Shown piece after piece: positions 8,908-17,318 of a DNA stretch of 64,000 nucleotides (position 1 is the stretch's first letter; each line of letters begins with the position of its first letter). The position numbers and the translations under genes were made by a program. The DNA lies in assembly GCA_023414355.1 (NCBI GenBank), contig JAEZOB010000042.1, positions 124,001-188,000 of the forward strand. The letters run 5' to 3'. The notes below the pieces were generated by a model that was not told the origin of the DNA, did not search any database, and was given only the letters and a program-made list of their open reading frames with translations. Source of the stretch: Bacillota bacterium (GTDB lineage Bacteria; Bacillota; Clostridia; Lachnospirales; Lachnospiraceae).

Positions 8908-9390
8908 TTACAGCAGTCTGTACATCAGGATATCATCTACATACTCTTCATTCAGGATAAACTCCCGCACCAGTCTTCCCTGCTCCAGAAAGCCGTTTGC
9001 TTTATAAAAAGCAATGGCGCCTTCATTCGTAGAAAGTACGCGAAGTGAGATTTTCTTAAAGCCTTGCTGACTTCCCCAAGAGATGAGGTGCTCGATCAAT
9101 ACCCTGCCCACTCCCTTACCTTGAGTATCTGGATGAACTGCAATATAGAGCTCCATGACATGGCTATTGGATGCAAGACCGGTAGGATTATTAGCGCCTA
9201 TATAGCCTGATACTTTACCTTCCAGCTCCGCAACGAATATTGTGTCCGCAGAATAACGTCCGGCATACTCCTCCAGTGATCTCTGTTTCATGGGGGCCGG
9301 TGTATTCGTACTGCTAAATACCATTTGATCTATTTTCATCATCTCAGGAAAATCTTCTTCCTGTAAAGCTCTGATTACTAAATTATTCAT
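8908..9390 (-). CDS. GNAT-family N-acetyltransferase
   Basis: 160 aa single GNAT domain. Acetyl-CoA binding signature LYIAVHPDTQGKGVGRVLIEH (Q/RxxGxG/A) at about 86-106 and the late motif NEGAIAFYKANGFLEQGRL (121-139) are clear. Resembles RimI/YhbS-type enzymes; substrate unknown. AAGGAG precedes the ATG. Monocistronic between two hairpins. Confidence 0.9.
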   Translation of the reverse strand: MNNLVIRALQEEDFPEMMKIDQMVFSSTNTPAPMKQRSLEEYAGRYSADTIFVAELEGKVSGYIGANNPTGLASNSHVMELYIAVHPDTQGKGVGRVLIEHLISWGSQQGFKKISLRVLSTNEGAIAFYKANGFLEQGRLVREFILNEEYVDDILMYRLL

Positions 9391-9421
9391 GTAACGACTC
9401 CTTATATTTGATTAATAAACG

Positions 9422-9453
9422 CAAAAAACTTCCAGCAGATATCTACTGGAAGT
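9422..9453 (-). terminator. Rho-independent terminator of rpsU
   Basis: Read on the minus strand, ACTTCCAGTAG and CTGCTGGAAGT (9428-9453) form a stem around ATAT and are followed by a run of six T, directly after the rpsU stop. Confidence 0.92.
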
Positions 9454-9466
9454 CTCTTTTCATGGA

Positions 9467-9640
9467 TTAATATTTACGCTTTCTTGCCGCTTCAGACTTC
9501 TTCTTACGTCTTACGCTGGGCTTCTCATAATGCTCCCTCTTACGGATCTCCTGCTGGATACCTGCCTTCGCGCAGTTTCTTTTGAATCTGCGGAGAGCAC
9601 TATCTAATGTTTCATTGTCTTTAACAACTACATTTGACAT
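9467..9640 (-). CDS. rpsU: 30S ribosomal protein S21
   Basis: 57 aa, typical length. MSNVVVKDNETLDSALRRFK and the basic tail RRKKKSEAARKRKY identify S21, which binds 16S rRNA in the platform of the small subunit and affects initiation. An upstream in-frame ATG at 9748 would add a non-homologous extension that runs over the promoter, so ATG 9640 is chosen. It has its own consensus promoter and terminator. In Bacillus rpsU also lies close to the dnaK and yqf genes. Confidence 0.97.
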   Translation of the reverse strand: MSNVVVKDNETLDSALRRFKRNCAKAGIQQEIRKREHYEKPSVRRKKKSEAARKRKY

Positions 9641-9719
9641 ATTCTCACACCTAACCTCCCTCCAGTTGTATATTGTGCGTAGACAACTGTTTGGGTATTT
9701 TTTGAATAGCACTACAATG

Positions 9720-9748
9720 ATTATATTATTGAGGTAGCTATTTGTCAA
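9720..9748 (-). promoter_or_regulatory. Consensus vegetative promoter of rpsU
   Basis: On the minus strand TTGACA (9743-9748) and TATAAT (9720-9725) are separated by exactly 17 bases: a perfect sigma-A type promoter about 75 bases before the rpsU start codon. Confidence 0.9.
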
Positions 9749-9795
9749 TCAAATTTTATAGATAAACTTATAACTGCGTCATATTTTTGGAAAAA

Positions 9796-12438
9796 CTATG
9801 CCAACTGATTGCCAAGGAAATCCTTCGCCTTCTCGATTGCATGATCGATACCGGCAGCATTCTTTCCTCCGGCCTGAGCCATATTCGGTCTTCCGCCACC
9901 GCCGCCTCCGACGAGTGCAGCTAACTCTTTAATCAGATTGCCCGCATGTGCTCCCTTGCTCATAGCTCCATCCGTAGCCATAACAAGAAGATTCACCTTA
10001 TCCGGAGCCATAGCAGAGACGAGTACGATCACACCGTCGCTCAGCTTCTCCTTTAACTGGTCTCCAAGATTACGAAGCTCGTTCATATCCACATCCGCCA
10101 GTTTTACAGCCAAAAGCTTTACACCCTTCACTTCGGTTACCTGGTTCATGACATCTCCCAGAGAGTTGTTGGCAAGCTTGCTCTTCAGCTTCTCATTCTC
10201 TGATTTCAGTGCCTTGATTTCCTCAAGGTATGCCTCGATTTTACCTGTCAGCTGTGAAGGTTCCGTTTTTGCAGTTTTTGCAGCTGTAGCAAGTTCATTT
10301 TCCAGTTCTTTATAATATGCAAATACACCGTTGCCGGTCAGAGCTTCAATTCTTCTTACTCCTGCAGCAATTCCTGTCTCGGATAAAATCTTAAATACTG
10401 TAATCGTACCGGTATTGCTGACATGGGTACCACCGCAAAGCTCCTTGCTGTACTCACCCATGGATACGACACGGACATCATTCGCATATTTCTCGCCGAA
10501 TAATGCCATAGCACCGGATTTCTTTGCTTCCTCGATGTTCATGACCTTGGTGGATACAGGTAAGCTGTTCGCAATCTGCTCATTCACCAATGCCTCCACC
10601 CTACTAAGCTCCTCTGCAGTAAGTGCAGAGAAATGGGTAAAGTCAAAACGCAGACGATCTTCATTTACCAATGAACCTGCTTGTTCTACATGTGTTCCAA
10701 TTACCGTACGGAGTGCCTTCTGTAACAGATGGGTTGCGCTGTGATTCTTTGCTGTCGCAGCTCTCTGCGTTGTATTCACTTCAAGATTGACTCCATCACC
10801 CTTTTTGAAAATACCCTTAGTTACAGTACCAACATGTCCAATCTTACCGCCCTGCAGTTTAATGGTATCTTCAACCTCGAATTCAGCATCCCCACTACGA
10901 ATCATTCCGCTATCTGCAGCCTGTCCACCACTGGTGGCATAGAAAGGAGTCTCCTTCACTAAGATAGTTCCCTTCTGTCCGGCAACCAATTCATCGGTCA
11001 GTTCGGATTCTGTTGTTAATACGGTAATTACAGAAGCATGGGATAGCTTATCATATCCGACAAATGCAGAAGTAATTGCAGCATCGATCTGTTGATATAC
11101 TGATTCTTCGGCACCCATGTAATTGGTGGTTCCCCGGGCACTTCTTGCAGTTACCCTCTGAACCTCCATCGCTTCCTTAAAGCCCTTCTCATCTACTTCA
11201 AAGCCTTTTTCCTCCAAGATTTCCTTGGTCAGATCAATCGGGAAACCATAGGTATCATAAAGCTTGAATACATCCTCACCGGCAAGAACCTTCTTTTTGT
11301 CTTTTTCTAAAGCTTTTTCCATATCTGTCAGAATAGTTAAGCCCTGGTCAATGGTCTTGTTGAATTTCTCTTCCTCGATCGTAAGGAGCTTTAGGATGTA
11401 TTCCTTCTTCTCCTCCAGCTCCGGATAGCCATCTTTGGATTCGGCAATGACTACCTTCGATAATTCAGCCAGGAAGGTTCCCTGAACCCCTAATAACCTT
11501 CCGTGTCTTGCAGCACGACGAAGGAGTCTTCTGAATACATAGCCTCTGCCCTCGTTGGACGGAATGATACCGTCAGAAGCCATAAAGGTTACGGATTTCA
11601 CATGATCTGTAATCAGACGGATGGATACATCCTTCTTCGCATCGGTCTGATAAGTAACCTTTGCGATCTGGCAAACCTTATCGCGGATTGCCTTATTTGT
11701 ATCAACATCAAAGATGGAGCTGACATCCTGAACAGCGGTAGCAAGTCTCTCCAGACCCATACCGGTGTCAATGTTTTTATTCTCAAGCTCAGTATAATTA
11801 CCGTTGCCGTCACCGTTAAACTGGGTGAATACATTGTTCCAAATCTCAATGTAACGATCACATTCACAACCTACAGTACAGCCATCTTTACCACAGCCAT
11901 ATTTCTCACCACGATCATAATATATCTCAGAACAAGGGCCACAGGGACCTGCACCATGCTCCCAGAAGTTATCTGCCTTACCAAAACGGAAGATTCTCTC
12001 AGCAGAAATACCAATCTCTTTATTCCAAATCTCAAAAGCCTCATCATCATTTTCGAAGATGGACGGGTAGAGACGATTCGGATCTAGTCCGACTACCTTG
12101 GTTAAAAACTCCCAGGACCAGGCAATCGCTTCATGCTTAAAATAATCCCCAAAGGAGAAGTTACCAAGCATTTCAAAGAAAGTACCATGTCTTGCTGTCT
12201 TACCTACATTCTCGATGTCTCCCGTACGAATACATTTCTGGCAGGTGGTAACACGCTTTCTCGGCGGAACCTCCTGGCCTGTAAAATATGGCTTCAAAGG
12301 TGCCATACCTGAATTAATTAATAATAAACTGTTATCATTATGAGGAATCAAAGGAAAGCTTTTCAGGGCAAGATGACCCTTGCTTTCAAAAAACTCCAAG
12401 AACATTCTTCTTAAATCATTTACACCATATGTTTGCAC
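9796..12438 (-). CDS. alaS: Alanyl-tRNA synthetase
   Basis: 880 aa, full length. Class II core with GTFFEMLGNFSFGDYF, editing-domain zinc motif HSATH (HxxxH) plus CGGTH, and a glycine-rich C-Ala end (VGGGGGGRPNMAQAGG). Starts at GTG 12438 with AGGAGG 8 bases upstream; the protein begins MQTYGVNDLRRMFLEFF. It lies 77 bases after hisIE with no clear terminator or promoter between, so it may be read from the his transcript. No T-box leader is seen. Confidence 0.98.
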   Translation of the reverse strand: MQTYGVNDLRRMFLEFFESKGHLALKSFPLIPHNDNSLLLINSGMAPLKPYFTGQEVPPRKRVTTCQKCIRTGDIENVGKTARHGTFFEMLGNFSFGDYFKHEAIAWSWEFLTKVVGLDPNRLYPSIFENDDEAFEIWNKEIGISAERIFRFGKADNFWEHGAGPCGPCSEIYYDRGEKYGCGKDGCTVGCECDRYIEIWNNVFTQFNGDGNGNYTELENKNIDTGMGLERLATAVQDVSSIFDVDTNKAIRDKVCQIAKVTYQTDAKKDVSIRLITDHVKSVTFMASDGIIPSNEGRGYVFRRLLRRAARHGRLLGVQGTFLAELSKVVIAESKDGYPELEEKKEYILKLLTIEEEKFNKTIDQGLTILTDMEKALEKDKKKVLAGEDVFKLYDTYGFPIDLTKEILEEKGFEVDEKGFKEAMEVQRVTARSARGTTNYMGAEESVYQQIDAAITSAFVGYDKLSHASVITVLTTESELTDELVAGQKGTILVKETPFYATSGGQAADSGMIRSGDAEFEVEDTIKLQGGKIGHVGTVTKGIFKKGDGVNLEVNTTQRAATAKNHSATHLLQKALRTVIGTHVEQAGSLVNEDRLRFDFTHFSALTAEELSRVEALVNEQIANSLPVSTKVMNIEEAKKSGAMALFGEKYANDVRVVSMGEYSKELCGGTHVSNTGTITVFKILSETGIAAGVRRIEALTGNGVFAYYKELENELATAAKTAKTEPSQLTGKIEAYLEEIKALKSENEKLKSKLANNSLGDVMNQVTEVKGVKLLAVKLADVDMNELRNLGDQLKEKLSDGVIVLVSAMAPDKVNLLVMATDGAMSKGAHAGNLIKELAALVGGGGGGRPNMAQAGGKNAAGIDHAIEKAKDFLGNQLA

Positions 12439-12515
12439 GTAGATTGCCTCCTAATATCCTATTTTTCCTTGGCTTTTCGGGCTGCGTGCAGCATGCCCCT
12501 CAAAAGCATATCTTC

Positions 12516-13781
12516 TTATTTTCTATGAGCCAGCTCTGTGGTGATATCTTCCCAGCTAAGACCGCATTCCGCCATCAATACCATCAGATGATACAGATAA
12601 TCCGCAATTTCATAACGAAGCTCCTCCGCACCGGGATTCTTGGCGGCGATTACGATCTCCGTGGCTTCCTCACCGCATTTCTTCAGGATCTTATCTAATC
12701 CCTTATCAAAAAGATAGTTGGTATAGGAGCCTTCCTTGGGATTTCTTCTACGATCAAGAATGACATCATAGACATCCTTAAATACATGGAAGGGATCGAT
12801 ATTCTTATATTCCTTCTTCACCAGTTCGGTAAAAAAGCAGCTCTCACTGCCGGTATGGCAGGCCGGCCCGACCTGAAGTACCTTTGCGAGGATGGTATCC
12901 TTGTCACAATCCAGCGTAAGCTCCTTCACATACTGGAAATGTCCCGAGGTCTCACCCTTCACCCATAGGCACTGACGACTCCTTGAATAATAAGTCATTC
13001 GTCCGGTCACAACAGTTTTATTATATGCTTCCTCGTTCATATACGCAAGCATTAATACTTCATTTGAGCGATAATCCTGTACGATTACGGGAACCAATCC
13101 GTTCTCTCCAAGCTTAAAATTCTTAAAATCCATCTTACTTTCAAAGGAATTCACTTCGATACCTTCTGCTTTTACCGCATGCTTTGCCTTCATGATATCT
13201 TTATTCTCAAAGAAGTTGGTGGATAAGCCGATGACATTGGTGATACTAAGCAAACTGCTGATATCATTTCGTATCAGACTGTCACGGATAATCACAGGTA
13301 TCGGTGACTGTTCCATTCTCCTCCTGGTATTTTCAGACAACGCAACGTGCTTAAGTAGTACTTTTCCGACCTTAGCTGTTGCTAATTCATGGCATAAATC
13401 TTCTTCTGTATCCATACATTCCATCATATCCAGTTCTACGATGAGCTTATCCGACCCAAAACGCTCGGCCGCTTCCTTCAGTAAGGCTTTATTATTTAAT
13501 AATGCATACTTGACGACAACAGCGTCCGCTCCGGTATAAATGGCTTTTTTAATATCCTCCAGCCGTTCTGCATAACAGCCGATCAGAAAAGGGCTATCGA
13601 CCTCTTTGATCAGTTCTTTGGCTAAGGTAAGGAATTCTTCTCTGGATTTCTGATCCTTTGAATAATTATAAACAAAAAGTTCGTCCGCTCCCCCATAGGA
13701 ATAATCCTTCGCCAGCTGTAAGACCTTAACGGCGATTTCATTTTCTGCATTAATATAAGGGATGATTTTTTTGTAAGACAT
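12516..13781 (-). CDS. hisIE: HisIE (PRA-CH / PRA-PH) fused to an N-terminal HisF-like barrel
   Basis: 421 aa. Residues 1 to about 205 look like a diverged HisF TIM barrel: MSYKKIIPYIN aligns without gaps to the HisF N terminus, and ADELFVYNYS, TGADAVVVKYALL and AAERFGSDKLIVELD follow in register. Asp11 of HisF is Asn here, while the second catalytic Asp (VELD) is kept. Residues about 225-320 form HisI (phosphoribosyl-AMP cyclohydrolase: YYSRSRQCLWVKGETSGH, LDCDKDTILAKV, GPACHTG), and 335-421 HisE (phosphoribosyl-ATP pyrophosphatase: LDKILKKCGEEATEIVIAAK). These do steps 2 and 3 of histidine synthesis. AGGAGG precedes the ATG. Last his gene before alaS. Confidence 0.93.
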   Translation of the reverse strand: MSYKKIIPYINAENEIAVKVLQLAKDYSYGGADELFVYNYSKDQKSREEFLTLAKELIKEVDSPFLIGCYAERLEDIKKAIYTGADAVVVKYALLNNKALLKEAAERFGSDKLIVELDMMECMDTEEDLCHELATAKVGKVLLKHVALSENTRRRMEQSPIPVIIRDSLIRNDISSLLSITNVIGLSTNFFENKDIMKAKHAVKAEGIEVNSFESKMDFKNFKLGENGLVPVIVQDYRSNEVLMLAYMNEEAYNKTVVTGRMTYYSRSRQCLWVKGETSGHFQYVKELTLDCDKDTILAKVLQVGPACHTGSESCFFTELVKKEYKNIDPFHVFKDVYDVILDRRRNPKEGSYTNYLFDKGLDKILKKCGEEATEIVIAAKNPGAEELRYEIADYLYHLMVLMAECGLSWEDITTELAHRK

Positions 13782-13894
13782 GGTTGTTACCTCCTGAGAA
13801 TAATTCCTTGATTTTAATAGTAATTAATTCGATAAGACGTAGTAAAGGACCATCCATTTACTAATCAATTTATGAAAGCCTTTTAATATATCTA

Positions 13895-14617
13895 TTATTC
13901 TTTTTCATATAACTTGACGGCTGTTGTTAGATCAATTCTGTTTTCATATAAAGCTTTTCCAACTATGGCTCCGTAGATATTAGCTTCCTTTAACAACTCA
14001 AGGTCCTTTAAGGAGGAAACACCGCCGGATGCAATGATGTCAAGCCCTGTGGCCTCTGCCAGCTCTTTTGTATGAGGAATATTCGGTCCCTGTAGCATGC
14101 CATCCTTAGAAATATCTGTATATACAATGGTCTTCACACCATAATTTTTCATCTCCAGCGCTAGAGTAACAGCCTGATAATTACTGACCTTCTCCCAGCC
14201 TTCTATAGCAACCATACCATCCTTGGCATCAATACCGATAACAATATGCTCAGCACCAAATAGCGTGATCGCTTCTTTGATGAAGCCCGGATCCTTCACA
14301 GCTTTTGTCCCGATTATGACACGTTCCACTCCGAGAGAAAGCTTATTCTCTATGTCCTTGATGGTACGAATTCCTCCACCTACCTGAATCGGTATCTGAA
14401 CCTCCGATACGATGCTTTTAATTACTTCATCATTGACAGAATGACCCACAAGAGCTCCGTCCAGATCCACAATATGGATAAAGGAAGCTCCGCAAGCTTC
14501 CCATTGTTTTGCTATGTTTAAAGGGATGTCTGAATATACCAGCACATCCTGAAAACTTCCCTGTTTCAGTCTAACACATTGGCCATTTTTAATATCTATT
14601 GCCGGAAACAATTTCAT
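13895..14617 (-). CDS. hisA: ProFAR isomerase HisA
   Basis: 240 aa TIM barrel. MKLFPAIDIKNGQCVRLKQG, VDLDGA, IQVGGGIRT, IGIDAKDG, YTDISKDGMLQGPN and IIASGGVSS are the HisA catalytic and phosphate-binding loops (Asp8 and Asp of YTDIS are the acid/base pair). I start at ATG 14617, where the conserved MKLFPAID begins, with AAAGG upstream; an upstream in-frame ATG at 14647 adds a non-conserved leader. Isomerises ProFAR to PRFAR. Next to hisB. hisH and a normal hisF do not follow, unlike many his operons. Confidence 0.96.
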   Translation of the reverse strand: MKLFPAIDIKNGQCVRLKQGSFQDVLVYSDIPLNIAKQWEACGASFIHIVDLDGALVGHSVNDEVIKSIVSEVQIPIQVGGGIRTIKDIENKLSLGVERVIIGTKAVKDPGFIKEAITLFGAEHIVIGIDAKDGMVAIEGWEKVSNYQAVTLALEMKNYGVKTIVYTDISKDGMLQGPNIPHTKELAEATGLDIIASGGVSSLKDLELLKEANIYGAIVGKALYENRIDLTTAVKLYEKE

Positions 14618-14652
14618 TGCTTCATACCCTTGCCTTTCAGTAATCAAATTAT

Positions 14653-15246
14653 TTAATCAATAGAGCCCTTAGTAGATAAAACGCCCTGAATTCGTTCATC
14701 TACAGTACAGGCCTCATCCAGTGCTTTTGCAAAAGCTTTGAAAGCAGCCTCGATGATGTGATGATTATTCTCTCCGCTCAGTTTCTTAATATGTAGATTC
14801 ATACCTGCGCTGTAAGAAATCGCATAAAAGAATTCTTTAATCAGCTCAGTCTCAAGATACCCTACCTTATCTATTGTTAGGTCTAAGTCAAATGCCAGAT
14901 AAGGACGACCGGATAAATCGATAGCACAGAGAACCAGAGTCTCATCCATCGGAAGTACAAAGGAGCCATAACGTTTAATTCCCTGTTTATCACCAAGCGC
15001 GCTCTTAATAGCCTGCCCAAGGACAATTCCGGTATCCTCAACGGTATGATGGGAATCCACATACAAATCACCCTTAACCGCCAGTTTCATATCAAAAAAG
15101 CCGTGTCGCACAAAGCTCTCCAGCATATGGTTAAAAAAACCGATGCCGGTCTCAATCTGTGCTTTTCCGGTACCATCGATACTAAATTCCATGCTGATAT
15201 CAGTTTCCTTCGTTTTTCGATTCACTACAGTGTCTCTGGTGCTCAT
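14653..15246 (-). CDS. hisB: Imidazoleglycerol-phosphate dehydratase HisB
   Basis: 197 aa, normal for monofunctional HisB. Mn-binding motifs DSHHTVED and NNHHIIEAAFK are both present, with GIGFFNHML and RHGFFD at the N-terminal half. Start set at ATG 15246 (MSTRDTVVNRKTKET), which has AGAGGAGAGG 9 bases upstream; ATG 15255 would sit too close to that site. Sixth step of histidine synthesis, converting IGP to imidazole-acetol phosphate. Confidence 0.97.
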   Translation of the reverse strand: MSTRDTVVNRKTKETDISMEFSIDGTGKAQIETGIGFFNHMLESFVRHGFFDMKLAVKGDLYVDSHHTVEDTGIVLGQAIKSALGDKQGIKRYGSFVLPMDETLVLCAIDLSGRPYLAFDLDLTIDKVGYLETELIKEFFYAISYSAGMNLHIKKLSGENNHHIIEAAFKAFAKALDEACTVDERIQGVLSTKGSID

Positions 15247-15340
15247 CCGTCCCATCCTCTCCTCTAAGGCCCAATCTCGCTGGCAGGGGCTTTCCCCACT
15301 GATGATATAATTATACATTAAGTGAAATAAATGTCAAACC

Positions 15341-16630
15341 CTATTCAAATCTAACAGCGATGGAATTGGCATGTGCCGTAAGGCTTTCCGAATTCGCAAA
15401 GGTAACGATATCTTGATAGATTGGCTCCAAGGCTTCCCTGGAATATGAGATGATACTGGATTTCTTGATAAAATCATCCACGCCTAAGGGTGAAAAGAAC
15501 TTCGCGGTTCCATTGGTCGGCAGAATATGATTTGGCCCTGCCATATAGTCACCCAGAGGTTCACTGGAATATTCTCCGATGAAGATAGCACCTGCATTTT
15601 TTATCTTTGTCATCACCATGAAAGCATCCTTCATCATGATCTCCAAGTGCTCCGAAGCAATCTCGTTCGCTGCATCTACAGCCTCTTCTAAGCTTTCTGC
15701 CACCATGATATAGCCGTAATTATCCAGAGATTTTTGTATGATTTCCTTGCGAGTCAGCTGTTCTACGAACAGATCGACTTCCTTTGATACCTGATCCGCC
15801 AATTCTTTGCTGGTCGTAATCAGGATAGCGGAAGCAAGTTCGTCATGCTCTGCCTGTGAAAGCAGGTCAGCTGCCACATATCTGGGATTCGCAGTCTCAT
15901 CTGCAAGTACCAGAATTTCACTTGGTCCGGCGATAGAATCAATACTGACATGACCGTAAACAGCTTTCTTCGCCAACGCTACATAGATATTTCCGGGACC
16001 TACGATCTTATCTACCTTGGCAATACTCTCTGTCCCGTAAGCAAGAGCGGCAATTGCCTGTGCTCCGCCTACTTTATAGATTTCCGTTACTCCGGCCTCC
16101 TTAGCGGCTACCAGTGTTCCGGGATTGACCTTTCCGTCCCTGTCACAGGGTGTGGTCATAGCAATTCTCTTTACACCTGCAACTTTGGCGGGTATCACGT
16201 TCATCAATACGGAGGAAGGATATGCTGCTTTACCACCCGGTACATAGACTCCTACTGCTTCGATCGGAGTGACCTTCTGACCGAGGATGGTTCCATTCTC
16301 AGTCGTATCAAACCAGCTGTACTGCTTTTGCTTACTGTGATAAGCTTCAATGTTAGCAATCGCCTTTCTGATCACTTTAATGACTGCTTCATCCACCTTA
16401 GTGTATGCTTCTTCAATTTCCTCTACGGTCACACGAAGAGTGTCCTTGGTCAAGTCTGCTTTATCAAAACGTCGGGTGTATTCAAAAATTGCCTCGTCCT
16501 TTTTTGTTTTTACTTCATTCAGAATATCAGCAACCACCTTGGTATATTCCTCATATTGATTGGGGCTTCTTTTCAGAAGATTCTCTAATATATTTTTCTT
16601 TGTCTCATTGTTTAACTCTATTCTTTTCAT
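15341..16630 (-). CDS. hisD: Histidinol dehydrogenase
   Basis: 429 aa, usual size. PGGKAAYPSSVLMNVIPAKVAGV (about 130-152), KVDKIVGPGNIYVALAKK, IAGPSEILVLAD and LSQAEHDELA (zinc ligands Gln/His), and the C-terminal GPNHILPTNGTAKF are hallmark HisD stretches. Oxidises histidinol to histidine in two NAD-dependent steps. GGAGG precedes the ATG. 21 bases after hisG, so clearly in the same operon. Confidence 0.97.
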   Translation of the reverse strand: MKRIELNNETKKNILENLLKRSPNQYEEYTKVVADILNEVKTKKDEAIFEYTRRFDKADLTKDTLRVTVEEIEEAYTKVDEAVIKVIRKAIANIEAYHSKQKQYSWFDTTENGTILGQKVTPIEAVGVYVPGGKAAYPSSVLMNVIPAKVAGVKRIAMTTPCDRDGKVNPGTLVAAKEAGVTEIYKVGGAQAIAALAYGTESIAKVDKIVGPGNIYVALAKKAVYGHVSIDSIAGPSEILVLADETANPRYVAADLLSQAEHDELASAILITTSKELADQVSKEVDLFVEQLTRKEIIQKSLDNYGYIMVAESLEEAVDAANEIASEHLEIMMKDAFMVMTKIKNAGAIFIGEYSSEPLGDYMAGPNHILPTNGTAKFFSPLGVDDFIKKSSIISYSREALEPIYQDIVTFANSESLTAHANSIAVRFE

Positions 16631-16651
16631 GTGGTTCCTCCACCTTTCTTA

Positions 16652-17299
16652 TCAGATTTTCCCTGCAACAGCTTCCTTTAAATCCCTGATAATCTTCGTA
16701 ATTCTTTCATGCTCCATCTTCATACTGACTTCGTTTACGACCATTCTGGCAGAAAGACTGCAGATTTCTTCAAGAACCTCAAGTCCGTTCTCACGGAGCG
16801 TTGATCCTGTCTCCACGATATCTACAATCACTTCTGATAAGCCGACAATCGGAGCAAGCTCAATAGACCCGTTCAGTTTTATGATCTCTACTGTCTGGTG
16901 CTTCTTATTATAAAAGTAATCCTTTGCGATATTCGGATACTTTGTAGCCACTCGGATCAATTCTCCATGCTTTAATAATTCCTTGGCTGATGCAGGTCCG
17001 GCCACACACATTCTGCATTTCCCGAGGCCCAAATCAACTACCTCATACATTTTCCTGCCTTCCTCAAGGATGGTGTCTTTTCCTACCACTCCGATATCGG
17101 CTGCACCATATTCCACGTAGGTAGGTACATCATTGGCCTTTGCCAAAAAGAACTTCAGTTTCAGTTCTTCATTTACAAATATCAACTTTCTGGAGCTCTT
17201 ATCCTTGATTTCTTCACAGGTAATCCCGATCTTCTCAAGCATCTCCAGTGTATTTAATGCAAGACGTCCCTTCGCCAGGGCCAGCGTTATATATCTCAT
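16652..17299 (-). CDS. hisG: ATP phosphoribosyltransferase catalytic subunit, short form
   Basis: 215 aa. Begins MRYITLALAKGRLALNTLEMLEKIGI and carries the PRPP-binding stretch EIVDIVETGSTLRENGLEVLEEI (about 155-180). It lacks the C-terminal histidine-sensing ACT-like domain of long HisG, so it should need HisZ, whose gene lies 19 bases upstream. Catalyses the first, feedback-controlled step of histidine synthesis. Confidence 0.97.
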   Translation of the reverse strand: MRYITLALAKGRLALNTLEMLEKIGITCEEIKDKSSRKLIFVNEELKLKFFLAKANDVPTYVEYGAADIGVVGKDTILEEGRKMYEVVDLGLGKCRMCVAGPASAKELLKHGELIRVATKYPNIAKDYFYNKKHQTVEIIKLNGSIELAPIVGLSEVIVDIVETGSTLRENGLEVLEEICSLSARMVVNEVSMKMEHERITKIIRDLKEAVAGKI

Positions 17300-17318
17300 C
17301 CCGATTCTCCATTCTTTT

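Noticed and set aside
9641..9748. In-frame N-terminal extension of rpsU
   Set aside because: It would run over the perfect promoter (9720-9748), and S21 homology starts at MSNVVV.
12439..12515. Separate T-box or promoter for alaS
   Set aside because: The gap is only 77 bases and has neither a T-box motif nor a consensus promoter.
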